Of a stretch of 64,000 nt of DNA, positions 18,397-26,297 are shown one piece after another (positions within the stretch are counted from its first letter, which is position 1; the number at the start of each line of letters is the position of its first letter). The DNA is taken from contig NZ_QPJM01000002.1 in NCBI RefSeq assembly GCF_003337575.1, forward strand, positions 62,001 through 126,000. The letters are read 5' to 3'. The DNA comes from Phyllobacterium bourgognense (GTDB taxonomy: Bacteria > Pseudomonadota > Alphaproteobacteria > Rhizobiales > Rhizobiaceae). A program made the position numbers and the translations under genes. The notes under the pieces are model-generated. The model saw only the letters and a list, made by a program, of their open reading frames with translations. It searched no databases and was not told where the DNA came from.

Positions 18397-18605
18397 TTGC
18401 CGTCCGGATGATCTTCTGTGGAGGAAGGGTTCGTTTCGAGGCGGTGGTCGTCAAGAAACCGCTCTCTCTTGCGATCGGCTTCCCGGTCAAACCGTTTTTC
18501 GGCCTTGGTCCGTCCAAACAGGATCCTGTTTTCGGCTGCGATCTTCTCAGCAGCCTCCTTGGCCTTGCGCTTCTTGACCAGTCGGAGATTGACGATCTCG
18601 GCCAT
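18393..18605 (-). CDS. DUF4169 family protein
   Basis: A 70-residue, highly charged protein starting MAEIVNLRLVKKRKAKEAAE and rich in Lys/Arg/Glu with an FGRTKAEK motif, the pattern of DUF4169. It is expected to be helical and soluble. Function unknown. It sits between sspB (8 bp upstream) and the RHH gene (4-bp overlap), the same order as in many Rhizobiales. Confidence 0.85.
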   Translation of the reverse strand: MAEIVNLRLVKKRKAKEAAEKIAAENRILFGRTKAEKRFDREADRKRERFLDDHRLETNPSSTEDHPDGK

Positions 18606-18612
18606 AGCCCAA

Positions 18613-19188
18613 TTATTTCTTCTTGCGAAAAGAATCCAGCGACACCACGGACGCGGTGGCTTTATCTCCGCTCCCCTCGGTATCTGATTTGTCGCCAGCC
18701 TTGGCCGGCTTTTTCACGGTCTTCACCGGTGGCTTCGGCTTGGCGCTGGGCGTTGCAAGCTTGGGCTTGTCGGTTTGGGGGACAGGAGCAATGCTGGTTA
18801 TGCCCTGATCATTGTCGCCAACAGTCTCTTCGACTTCGACATCGAATTCCAGTTCGAAATTCACCGATGGGTCGTAGAAGCCGCGAATCGCCGAGAAGGG
18901 GACGACGAGACGTTCGGGTACATCGCCAAAGGAGAGTCCGACCTCGAAAAGCACGTCGGTAACCTGCAGGTCCCAGAACTGATGTTGCAAAACGATCGTC
19001 ATCTGTTCCGGATATTTTTCGTGCAGACGCGACGATATGCGAACACCTGCCGCACCGGTGAGGAAAGTGACAAAGAAATGATGGTTGCCGGGAAGGCCAG
19101 CCTTGGCGACTTCGCCTAGCACCTTCCGGATAACGCCGCGAAGCGCTTCCTGGGCAAGTATATCGTAGCGGATCATATCTTGTGGCAT
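18613..19188 (-). CDS. sspB: SspB, ClpXP adaptor for ssrA-tagged proteins (alphaproteobacterial type)
   Basis: The 191-residue protein begins MPQDMIRYDILAQEALRGVI and contains NHHFFVTFLTGAAGVRISSRL and ILQHQFWDL-type strands of the SspB fold, then a flexible Lys/Pro-rich linker and a C-terminal ClpX-binding tail (VVSLDSFRKKK). It delivers ssrA-tagged polypeptides to the ClpXP protease. The alpha type is diverged from E. coli SspB. The tag RNA gene ssrA lies about 3.4 kb away in this window, and its tag (ANDNYAEARLAA) is the presumed substrate. DUF4169 and RHH genes follow in the operon. Confidence 0.93.
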   Translation of the reverse strand: MPQDMIRYDILAQEALRGVIRKVLGEVAKAGLPGNHHFFVTFLTGAAGVRISSRLHEKYPEQMTIVLQHQFWDLQVTDVLFEVGLSFGDVPERLVVPFSAIRGFYDPSVNFELEFDVEVEETVGDNDQGITSIAPVPQTDKPKLATPSAKPKPPVKTVKKPAKAGDKSDTEGSGDKATASVVSLDSFRKKK

Positions 19189-19392
19189 GCACTCTTATCC
19201 CATGGACTCACCCCTCCCTGTCAAGCGGAGATGGCTGTCATCATTCACCATTATGGCGCATGGCTAGCGGAATTGCGACCGCTTGTCTGCCGTACAAAAA
19301 AATTTAACGTTCGCCGGGAAATTGACGAACGTAAAATACAATTTAAACGTCGTTTGCGGCGAATTTTAAGATGAAAAATATCTCAGCGGGTA

Positions 19393-20091
19393 CTAGCTGA
19401 CGACAGCAAGGGCAGGCGTTCGCGGCGCCGTTTCGCTCGCAGTCCCTGAATAGGCGCGGATGAAAGTCTGCACTGCGTTGCGCGCAGCATTTTCGAGCTC
19501 TTCATCAGTCGGCGTACCGCCGAACAGCGTGATCATCTGCAGATCGGCGTTGACCAGGGCAAGAAACTGCCGGGCAGCAAGGTCGAAATCGTCGATCCGC
19601 AGCACGCCTTTGTGGCTGAGGCGCGCAAAAAGAGCACCCAGAGCGGTGCCGATCTTGCCGGGCCCATGCTGGCGCCATGTTTCAAAAAGATGCGGGTAAC
19701 GCTCGCCCTCGGACTGCACAAGCTTGCGCAGGAATTTGCCGTCTTGATTGCACAGGCAATTTTTTGTGAGACGAACGGCAAAGGCGGTCAGATCGTCCTC
19801 AAGACGATCCGACTTGTCGGGAAACGTTGACAATATCGAGTACAGCATGGCGTTGGCACGGTCCATGACATCTTCGACAACCGCCGTGAACAGCGTCTCC
19901 TTTTCGCGGTAGTGGTTGTATATGGTCTGGCGGGAGACACCGGCCTCTACAGCAATTTCGTCGATACTAGTTCCCGAAAAGCCTTCACGGCAAAACACCT
20001 CGGCGGCGGCATCCAATATGGAAATGCGTTTTGCGCATTGACCGCGCTGGGTGTGGCCCATTCCGGCTCTTGGTTCGCTGCGATTTTTCAT
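19393..20091 (-). CDS. TetR/AcrR family regulator (AefR-like C-terminal domain)
   Basis: The 232-residue regulator has a helix-turn-helix at residues about 22-68 (ILDAAAEVFCREGFSGTSID, then VSRQTIYNHYREKETLF) and a C-terminal domain of the AefR type (FLRKLVQSEGERYPHLFETW). It diverges from a Bcr/CflA efflux gene across about 220 bp that contain two palindromes, so it most likely represses that gene and itself. A later in-frame ATG (20061) is an alternative start; neither start has a strong ribosome-binding site. Confidence 0.9.
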   Translation of the reverse strand: MKNRSEPRAGMGHTQRGQCAKRISILDAAAEVFCREGFSGTSIDEIAVEAGVSRQTIYNHYREKETLFTAVVEDVMDRANAMLYSILSTFPDKSDRLEDDLTAFAVRLTKNCLCNQDGKFLRKLVQSEGERYPHLFETWRQHGPGKIGTALGALFARLSHKGVLRIDDFDLAARQFLALVNADLQMITLFGGTPTDEELENAARNAVQTFIRAYSGTASETAPRTPALAVVS

Positions 20092-20119
20092 GAACTGAGG
20101 ATAATGCGTCTTGACGTTT

Positions 20120-20151
20120 TAGACAATGGTGTCTAGTTTGACATCTGTGTC
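20120..20151. promoter_or_regulatory. Twin palindromic operator between tetR and bcr genes
   Basis: TAGACA-ATGG-TGTCTA (20120-20135) is a perfect 6-4-6 inverted repeat. A second, GACA-TCTG-TGTC (20140-20151), has the same arm core and the same 4-bp spacer. The centres are 18 bp apart. Two like sites in the shared promoter region of a divergent TetR/efflux pair fit a TetR operator. Confidence 0.6.
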
Positions 20152-20309
20152 CAAATTTGTTGACACAGCTTTTGCCCTGTTGATGCGCTATCCTCCCAAG
20201 CTCGCGCACTCATATCGGCTCCCGAAAATCAGTTTGAACTCCTCCCGAGAGCGAAGTGGCGTGAAGACAATCCGGTTTTTTCGCCGCGGTTTTCTGAAAG
20301 ATCACCATC

Positions 20310-21518
20310 ATGACAAGCTCCTTCTTTCGTAGTGCCCTTATCCTTGGCCTTCTGACAGCCATTGGTCCCTTTGCGATTGATATGTATCTCCCTGCGATGC
20401 CTTCCATCGGACAGGACCTCGGCGCAGAAAACAATGCCGTGCAGATGAGCCTTCTGGCCTTCTTCATTCCATTTGCGGTCGCCCAGCTTTTCTATGGGCC
20501 CATCTCCGATATGTGGGGGCGCAAGGCGCCGCTCTATATGGGTATCGGTTTGTTCGCCGTTGCGAGCATCGGCTGTGCGCTGGCAAGCGATGTCGAAACC
20601 TTGATCGCCTTCCGCTTTCTGCAGGGTATCGGCGGTGCCGCTGGCATGGTTATTCCCCGGGCTATCGTTCGAGATATGCATACGGGCGTACAGGCCGCAC
20701 GGCTGATGTCGCTGCTGATGCTGGTTTTCAGCATCTCGCCAATCCTTGCTCCGCTGACAGGCAGCGCCGTCATCGTACTCTTTGGCTGGCGCGGCGTATT
20801 CTGGGCGGTGATGATCGCTGCGTTTCTCGGTCTGATCCTCCTGTCGACGCAGTTGACGGAGACGCGGACCAAGGAAGCCCGCTCGGAAAGCGGTTTCGGC
20901 ACCGCCATGGCGGCCTATCGCCTGCTATTTAAGGACGGCAACTTCCTGACGCTGACGTTCATCGGTGGTCTTGGCCTGTCCAGCTTTCTCGTCTATCTGG
21001 CCAACTCACCCTTCGTGCTGATCAACCATTACGGATTGACGCCGACACAGTACAGTTTTGCCTTCTCGATCAACGCCGTGTCGTTCTTTGCTGTCTCGCA
21101 GCTGACGGGTTGGCTCGGGGCGCGCTACGGCCTCGTTCGCGTGATGCGCAACGCTGTGACAGGCTTTTCGCTGGCCATGGTTGCCATGGTTGTCGTCATG
21201 AGCCTTGGCTTCAATCAGCTGCCGGTCATGGCGACCTTCCTCTTCATCGGCTATGGCTTCCTCGGGCTTGTCCTTCCGACAACCGGTGTGCTTGCGCTTG
21301 AAGACCACGGCGAAATCGCCGGCACGGCATCGGCACTGATGGGGACGCTGCAGTTCGTCACCGCCGCTGTCGCCATGGGTATCGCCGGCGCGTTCTTTGA
21401 TGGTACCGCCTTGCCGATGGCGGCCGGCATTGCCCTTTGCGCCGTCGGTGCATTGATCGTCACGCAGACAACGGTTGCTCGCCGCCGCGTTGTCGAGGCG
21501 GAAGCCGCCGCAGAATAA
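20310..21518 (+). CDS. Bcr/CflA family multidrug efflux MFS transporter
   Basis: The 402-residue transporter has 12 predicted helices. The N-terminus holds FAIDMYLPAMPSIGQDLGA, the Bcr/CflA hallmark, and the loop motif GPISDMWGRKAPL (motif A) follows helix 2. It exports drugs such as bicyclomycin or chloramphenicol analogues by proton antiport. It is divergent from the TetR gene and probably induced by its ligand. A strong hairpin terminator follows the stop. Confidence 0.92.
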   Translation: MTSSFFRSALILGLLTAIGPFAIDMYLPAMPSIGQDLGAENNAVQMSLLAFFIPFAVAQLFYGPISDMWGRKAPLYMGIGLFAVASIGCALASDVETLIAFRFLQGIGGAAGMVIPRAIVRDMHTGVQAARLMSLLMLVFSISPILAPLTGSAVIVLFGWRGVFWAVMIAAFLGLILLSTQLTETRTKEARSESGFGTAMAAYRLLFKDGNFLTLTFIGGLGLSSFLVYLANSPFVLINHYGLTPTQYSFAFSINAVSFFAVSQLTGWLGARYGLVRVMRNAVTGFSLAMVAMVVVMSLGFNQLPVMATFLFIGYGFLGLVLPTTGVLALEDHGEIAGTASALMGTLQFVTAAVAMGIAGAFFDGTALPMAAGIALCAVGALIVTQTTVARRRVVEAEAAAE

Positions 21519-21540
21519 CCCTCCATCAGATGCAAAGAGA

Positions 21541-21570
21541 AAGGCCCGGACGATGTCCCGGGCCTTTTTT
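21541..21570 (+). terminator. Rho-independent terminator after bcr/cflA gene
   Basis: GGCCCGG and CCGGGCC (21543-21549 / 21558-21564) form a 7-bp GC stem followed at once by TTTTTT. It would end transcription of the efflux gene. Confidence 0.85.
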
Positions 21571-21598
21571 CATGTCGAATGTTTGATCGGGAGATCTG

Positions 21599-22072
21599 TC
21601 AGTCCTGCGCGAGCAGCTCTTCCAGCCGATCGAAGGCACTATTCCAGCCTTCCCGGTGACCGTCGCAATCTTCAGGCGTATCGAAGACACTCTGACGGAA
21701 CGTCATCAGGGTCTTGTCGTTCTGGCCGTCGAAGGTGATGTCAACCAAGGTTTCCAGACCGGGGGTGCCATTCGCCTGATCCCAGGCGAAGGTGAATGCC
21801 AGGCGCTTGCCCGGCACGATCTCGCGATAGACGCCGCCATGCCACAGCTTCTCGCCGCTTGCCTGCGAATCAAGGCAAGCGCGCCATTTGCCGCCAACCC
21901 GCATGTCCGATTCGACGTAGCTTGCCGGGTAATCGCGCGGGCCGAGCCATTGCAACATGCGTTTTGGATCCGAGAAGGCATCGAAAACCAGCACGGGCGG
22001 CGCGCTGAAGATGCGCGTTATGGTTAGAACGCGCCCAGTTGAAGTGTTCGTTTCAACGTTGGTCTGTGCCAT
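21599..22072 (-). CDS. SRPBCC (AHSA1-like) domain protein
   Basis: This 157-residue protein has the AHSA1 form of the START-like fold: LTITRIFSAPPVLVFDAFSD at the start, then GGKWRACL and GGVYREIVPGKRLAFTFAW. Such proteins bind hydrophobic ligands. The ATG at 22072 lies inside the end of the arsR-type gene (20-bp overlap) and is preceded by GGAGATAGCG within it, so translation is coupled. The conserved ArsR-plus-AHSA1 pairing suggests the regulator controls the ligand-binding protein. A longer frame to 22303 is ignored because it would overlap the regulator in another frame. Confidence 0.9.
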   Translation of the reverse strand: MAQTNVETNTSTGRVLTITRIFSAPPVLVFDAFSDPKRMLQWLGPRDYPASYVESDMRVGGKWRACLDSQASGEKLWHGGVYREIVPGKRLAFTFAWDQANGTPGLETLVDITFDGQNDKTLMTFRQSVFDTPEDCDGHREGWNSAFDRLEELLAQD

Positions 22073-22406
22073 CGCTATCTCCATTTGTCTGAACCTCCTG
22101 CAGATATTCTTCCAGCCGGTCGAAACTGGTTTCCCAGAAGCGCCGGTAATGTTCGAGCCAGTCTCTGACTTCCTTGAGCGGAGCCGCATCGAGACTGCAT
22201 GGACGCCATTGCGCCTCGCGGCCGCGAATGATGAGTCCGGCGCGTTCGAGCACCTTGAGGTGCTTCGATACTGCTGGTCCGGACATGCGAAATGGCTCGG
22301 CAAGCTCCGTCACCGAGGTCGTGCCCAGTGCCAGACGTGCCAGGATCGCCCTGCGCGTCGGGTCTGCGAGTGCCGAGAAGATGTTATCGAGACGATCAGG
22401 TGTCAT
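22053..22406 (-). CDS. ArsR family winged-helix regulator
   Basis: The 117-residue regulator starts MTPDRLDNIFSALADPTRRA and has the recognition helix MSGPAVSKHLKVLERAGLII. It lacks the CxC metal-binding motif of arsenic sensors and belongs to the group paired with AHSA1/SRPBCC genes. It overlaps the SRPBCC gene by 20 bp and is probably autoregulated. An A/T-rich stretch with possible operator symmetry (22408-22445) precedes it. Confidence 0.92.
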   Translation of the reverse strand: MTPDRLDNIFSALADPTRRAILARLALGTTSVTELAEPFRMSGPAVSKHLKVLERAGLIIRGREAQWRPCSLDAAPLKEVRDWLEHYRRFWETSFDRLEEYLQEVQTNGDSDGTDQR

Positions 22407-22534
22407 ACTGATAATAAACCATTCAGTTATTTAACTATTTGGTTTTATACACCGCAATAAAGTGCGCGTCAAGCCTGCCTGGAGCCAGGCGGGAAGGGTG
22501 AGGGAAGGAGAATGAATGGAGAGGGGGAAAGTGA

Positions 22535-22850
22535 AGGCTTCTGTTGCCAGGTGCCTCCGAACCCCGCCTAGAAGTGCGAACCCCTAGGACTTGATTTGAA
22601 GCTATCGCACCGCATTAAGCGGCGAGACGTGCTTCCGCATAGTTGTCGTTTGCAACTACTAGGTTAGCCCGATAACGGTGGTACAATGCCGGGCAAAAGT
22701 TCGATCTTTACACTCTTGTCGATCCTATTTCGCCCCCGCCACAAAGCAGCCAAACCTGCTGCGTTCTGGTGGAGGCGCCGGGTACCGCCCCCGGGTCCAA
22801 TAAGCTTATTACATCGTCCGTTTATCGCCATAGCTGGCCGAAGCCAGCAG
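22535..22850 (-). ncRNA. ssrA: ssrA tmRNA, circularly permuted two-piece alphaproteobacterial form
   Basis: Read leftwards. The acceptor piece comes first (about 22850-22767) and ends GGCGCCTCCACCA with an encoded CCA at 22769-22767. A spacer of about 29 nt follows. The coding piece starts GGGGGCGAAATAGGATCGAC at 22737; GGGGGCG pairs with CGCCTCC of the acceptor piece to rebuild the tRNA-like stem. The tag frame (22653-22615) encodes ANDNYAEARLAA and a TAA stop, the Rhizobiales ssrA tag. Mature RNA rescues stalled ribosomes and marks the peptide for ClpXP. Outer ends are approximate; a CTATATAAG near 22858 could be the -10 box. Confidence 0.93.
22615..22653 (-). other. ssrA: ssrA tag-peptide reading frame
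   Basis: Thirteen codons, GCA AAC GAC ... GCC GCT TAA, encode the degradation tag ANDNYAEARLAA. The C-terminal LAA is the ClpX-recognition end. Confidence 0.93.
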
Positions 22851-23046
22851 CTCTTATATAGGAGCTGTTTAGCCGAATTGAAAGAGTGGCCGAATTGAAA
22901 CAGTGATTGACTTGGAACTGATGCTGGGGAATGTTTCGGGTGTCTAAAGGGCCATCGCCTCATGCATCTGCCAGTTTGTGCGATGTCTTCATTGTCAGGG
23001 AGGTTGCAATGCCACGCATTGAACCGAGCAATCAGGGGGTTTTTCG

Positions 23047-23358
23047 ATGAGTGACTATCTAAAGGATGTTCGTCATTACGATGCGGCTGCCGATGAGGCG
23101 ACTGTCGCGAAAATCGTCAAACATCTCGGAATTGCTCTGCGCAACAGGGATTCTTCGCTGGTTTCCTGCACAGATCCGGACGAATTGAAGCGTGTTCGCA
23201 CCAATTGGGTCGAAAAGAAACTCGGTCTCACCGATACCGCCAAGTCCGATGCCGCCATCGAATCCGTGTGCGCGGCCATGAGCGCGGACAGCTCCAAGAG
23301 CCGTGTTACCTTCTATTACCTGACCGCCAAGGCCCTCGGCGCTCTCGGCAAGCTTTGA
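23047..23358 (+). CDS. DUF2853 family protein
   Basis: A 103-residue soluble, mostly helical protein starting MSDYLKDVRHYDAAADEATV and containing RTNWVEKKLGL and KSRVTFYYLTAKALG, the DUF2853 pattern. Function unknown. It is a single-gene unit: ssrA is transcribed away from it, and a terminator follows 25 bp after the stop. Confidence 0.88.
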   Translation: MSDYLKDVRHYDAAADEATVAKIVKHLGIALRNRDSSLVSCTDPDELKRVRTNWVEKKLGLTDTAKSDAAIESVCAAMSADSSKSRVTFYYLTAKALGALGKL

Positions 23359-23383
23359 GCATTGGCGCCAGCGGATCCGAATC

Positions 23384-23411
23384 ATCCCCGGCGAATCACC
23401 GGGGATTTTTC
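23384..23411 (+). terminator. Rho-independent terminator after DUF2853 gene
   Basis: ATCCCCGG-CGAATCA-CCGGGGAT forms an 8-bp stem followed by a run of T residues. Confidence 0.85.
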
Positions 23412-23496
23412 ATTGAATACATAATTTCATCCACGCGGCCCTGTGGATCACGCACAAGTTCAAGTGTTTCGCCGGGCGAATCTGCTACAAGAAATC

Positions 23497-23640
23497 ATGC
23501 GCACTTATCTTGATCTTCAGCATGTGTTCGATCCGGGCGCTGATTGCGGCGACCGGACCTGTATTCGGTCCGTTTTCGGCCGTCAGATGCGTTTCGGCGA
23601 CACGAACATCGCTTATCTCGAGACTAGCCATTACTTTTAA
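23497..23640 (+). pseudogene. thyA: Remnant of a second (native-type) thymidylate synthase gene
   Basis: An open stretch of 47 codons starts MRTYLDLQHVFDPGADCGDR and continues RSVFGRQMRF, then jumps to GDTNIAYLE before a stop. Native rhizobial and E. coli-type ThyA begins MRTYLDLLQHVLD...DRGDRTGTGTRSVFGYQMRF, and the GDTNIAYLK motif comes some 30 residues later. So the remnant keeps the N-terminus, has lost one Leu and two residues of GTGT, has a large internal deletion, and lacks the whole catalytic part. A complete but different thyA starts 18 bp downstream. Confidence 0.85.
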
Positions 23641-23658
23641 GTACCACACGGATTTCAT

Positions 23659-24585
23659 ATGGCCCGCCACCCGGAATACCAGTATCTCGACCTGTTAGAG
23701 CATCTCCTTGAAAAGGGCGATCGTCGTATTGATCGCACAGGCGTCGGCACGCTGTCGATGTTTGGAACGATGATGCGTTTCGATTTATCCGATGGAACCT
23801 TCCCCGTTTACACAACGAAGAGGGTGTATTGGAAAACTGCAGTGAAGGAGATGCTGTGGTTTCTCACGGGGCAAACCAACATTCAATCACTCCTTCGCGA
23901 AAATGTGCGAATCTGGACTGACTGGCCTTTGGATAAGTACCGCAAGGCAACGGACGAGGCGATTTCGCAAGACGAGTTCGAGTCTCGCATTCTCTCGGAC
24001 GATGAGTTTGCCTTGAAATGGGGCGATCTGGGTCCGGTGTATGGAAAGCAATGGCGGCACTGGCTCGACGCGAATGGAAACGAGCACGACCAGATCGCTG
24101 ACGTCATCCAGACACTGAAAACCAATCCGGCGAGTCGTCGCATGCTGTTCCATGCCTGGAACGTAGGCGAGCTTGACCGCATGGCTCTGCATCCGTGCCA
24201 TATGACCTATCAGTTTTATGCGAGCGAAATGGCAAGCGGCGAGGGCAGCGGTTCGCGTGGTAAACTCTCTCTGCTTGTTGGACAGCGTTCCTGTGACCTC
24301 GGCCTGGGGAATGCCTTTAATATATGTCAGCAGGCAGCATTATTGTACATGGTCGCTCAACAGGTCGATATGACGCCTGGCGAGTTGATTTGGGTCGGAG
24401 GCGATGTACATCTGTACCTGAATCACATCGAAATGGCGAAGACACTGCTGTCGAGAGAGCCGAGGCCCTTCCCAAAATTGCGGCTTGCAAGACGACCAGA
24501 CTCCATCGATGGGTATCGGATAGAGGACTTCCAAGTAACGGGATATAACCCCCATCCGCCGCTCGAAGCGCCCGTAGCAGTCTAA
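23659..24585 (+). CDS. thyA: Thymidylate synthase, divergent long type
   Basis: The 308-residue enzyme makes dTMP from dUMP with methylene-THF. The catalytic cysteine is Cys180 (MALHPCHMTYQFY). DRTGVGTLSMFG, WGDLGPVYGKQWR, the RSCDLGLGNAFNI dUMP-binding block and the C-terminal PPLEAPVAV are present. An insertion around residues 88-121 (PLDKYRKATDEAIS...) distinguishes it from the short E. coli/rhizobial type and is shared with the long Firmicutes/Neisseria-like type. A remnant of the short type lies just upstream, so this gene probably replaced it by transfer. folA, its usual neighbour, is now 5.6 kb away beyond the ars island. Confidence 0.93.
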   Translation: MARHPEYQYLDLLEHLLEKGDRRIDRTGVGTLSMFGTMMRFDLSDGTFPVYTTKRVYWKTAVKEMLWFLTGQTNIQSLLRENVRIWTDWPLDKYRKATDEAISQDEFESRILSDDEFALKWGDLGPVYGKQWRHWLDANGNEHDQIADVIQTLKTNPASRRMLFHAWNVGELDRMALHPCHMTYQFYASEMASGEGSGSRGKLSLLVGQRSCDLGLGNAFNICQQAALLYMVAQQVDMTPGELIWVGGDVHLYLNHIEMAKTLLSREPRPFPKLRLARRPDSIDGYRIEDFQVTGYNPHPPLEAPVAV

Positions 24586-24693
24586 AAATCTGCCAACAAC
24601 ACTTTAGTTTGCTTCTTGGGATATCACGAAGATAAGCGGGCAAAAATTTGAGAAGGCGTCAGGAATTCTCATTACAACCTCAATCTTGTTGCG

Positions 24694-25965
24694 TTACCGA
24701 TTCCCTTGGCCCGCCCGCAGTTGTCGTCCAATAAGCGCGAACGACATTGCTGCCATTGAACCGATGGCGACGCAAATCAGCAGGGATGGTCCAATGCCCA
24801 GCCCATGCATGATGAAGGCAAATACAAAAGGTGCGCCCGACGATGCAACCAGACGGACGGCAGTGGACTGTCCAACTCGCTCGCCGTAACCCATGCTGCC
24901 GAACAGCGCCAGCGGAAGCGTCCCCTGCGCAATGCTGGCAAGCCCGCTTCCAAGGCCGAATATAACGGCAAACGCCAACGCCCCCGTTAGCCAACTACCG
25001 CTCCACAGCAGGATGGCTATCGCCGATGTCATCAGGGCCGTCGAAATGACTGCCAAACCGAGAGGTTGCAGTCTGTTTCCGCTCATGAGGCTGAACAATC
25101 GGCTGGCGACCTGTGCTGGACCGAACAAAGTGCCGACGAGAACATTGACGCTGCCCAGCCCGAGGGCCGTCAGGATTGGCAGCATATGGATCAAAATAGC
25201 AGCGTTGATAAAACCGAGAAGAGCGAAACCCGATACCATCAAGACGAATCCCTGACGAAGCCGATCTGTCGGAAGCGTACCCTCGACAATCGGCATCGCT
25301 GACGTTGTCGCTTGTTTGTGATGGTTGCGCGAAAGCACTGCCAACCAGAAGTGGATCGGGAGGCAAAGGAGCAAATGGGCTGCCGCGAACACATAGTACA
25401 CCTCGCGCCAGGTCAGATGTTGATGAAGCGCCGTCGTGACTGGCCAGAATATGGTTGAGGCAAATCCGGCGATCAGAGTGAGATGAGTGATGCTGGTTTT
25501 TGCCGTCGCCGGCTTGATCTGTACGAGCAGGGCGAATGCGGCATTGTAAAGCACGAACGTCGATGCGAGCTCGATGACGACAAGGCCGATAACGAAGGCA
25601 ATTGCATTTTGGGAAAGGGCACATGCCAGTAGGGCAATGGCAGCGCCAATTGAACCCAGCGCCATAACACGGCCCGCGCCAAACCTGTCAATCCATCGAC
25701 CCACCCAAGGAGATGCCAAGCCGCTTGCAAGGAGTGATGCGGAAAACGCTCCGAACACCCAATCTGATGGCCAGCCGAATTCCCGGCCCATTGAAGCCGC
25801 CAACGGACTGAAGCTGTAGTAGAGTGTCCCATAACCGATAATCTGCGTCACTCCGAGCGCGGCGACGATGAGGCGGCTTTGGCTGAGCAGCGGTGCGTTT
25901 TGAAACGTCCTCAATTCGTTCCTACGCCTCGCAGGTCTGGGTGCAGGTGTCGGCAGCAGGATCAC
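24694..25965 (-). CDS. MFS transporter of the arsenic island
   Basis: The 423-residue protein has 12 predicted membrane helices (ALGVTQIIGYGTLYYSFSPL at the start of helix 1; GRWIDRFGAGRVMALGS as the motif A loop). It starts at a GTG inside the end of the arsR gene (44-bp overlap) after AGGGACG, so it is translationally coupled to that regulator. Cotranscription with an arsR whose tail is cysteine-rich suggests efflux of an arsenical or a related metalloid compound, as with ArsK-like or other ars-linked MFS pumps. The substrate is inferred from context only. Confidence 0.85.
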   Translation of the reverse strand: MILLPTPAPRPARRRNELRTFQNAPLLSQSRLIVAALGVTQIIGYGTLYYSFSPLAASMGREFGWPSDWVFGAFSASLLASGLASPWVGRWIDRFGAGRVMALGSIGAAIALLACALSQNAIAFVIGLVVIELASTFVLYNAAFALLVQIKPATAKTSITHLTLIAGFASTIFWPVTTALHQHLTWREVYYVFAAAHLLLCLPIHFWLAVLSRNHHKQATTSAMPIVEGTLPTDRLRQGFVLMVSGFALLGFINAAILIHMLPILTALGLGSVNVLVGTLFGPAQVASRLFSLMSGNRLQPLGLAVISTALMTSAIAILLWSGSWLTGALAFAVIFGLGSGLASIAQGTLPLALFGSMGYGERVGQSTAVRLVASSGAPFVFAFIMHGLGIGPSLLICVAIGSMAAMSFALIGRQLRAGQGNR

Positions 25966-26251
25966 AGCGTCCCTGGCAGCAGTCCTTCATCAGGAACTCG
26001 ATCAAACCGGAAAGCGCCGGATAGACAGCACTATAGATGATCGAACGCGCCTCACGACGCGATTGTATAAGCCCCGCCCGCTCGAGATGGCTGAGGTGGA
26101 AGGATATCTTCGACGAGGACGCCCCCATGGCATCGCCGACAGCGCCGGCCGGCATGCCGTCTGGTCCGGCAATGACGAGCAGACGGACAATGCGGAGCCG
26201 GGTTTCCTGGGAGAGCGACGCAAATGCATCGAGTGCTTGCAATTCGTTCAT
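25922..26251 (-). CDS. arsR: ArsR family metalloid-responsive repressor (first copy)
   Basis: This 109-residue winged-helix protein begins MNELQALDAFASLSQETRLR, with recognition helix ASSSKISFHLSHLERAGLI. The C-terminus has clustered cysteines (KDCCQGRC, CTQTC), suited to As(III) binding at a C-terminal site as in the Acidithiobacillus/Corynebacterium-type ArsR proteins. It is divergent from the DUF6428-arsR-arsC operon and overlaps the MFS gene downstream by 44 bp. It probably controls both directions from the 46-bp gap. Confidence 0.92.
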   Translation of the reverse strand: MNELQALDAFASLSQETRLRIVRLLVIAGPDGMPAGAVGDAMGASSSKISFHLSHLERAGLIQSRREARSIIYSAVYPALSGLIEFLMKDCCQGRCDPAADTCTQTCEA

Positions 26252-26297
26252 AAGTACCTCAATATCTCAAAAGATGTTGAAATGAGGATAGATCAAC

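Noticed and set aside
22664-22963. A 99-codon minus-strand frame over the ssrA region
   Set aside because: The conserved sequence here is explained by the tmRNA pieces and CCA end, not by a protein.
23443-23496. Upstream extension of the thyA remnant frame
   Set aside because: Residues before MRTYLDL do not match ThyA; the homology begins at ATG 23497.
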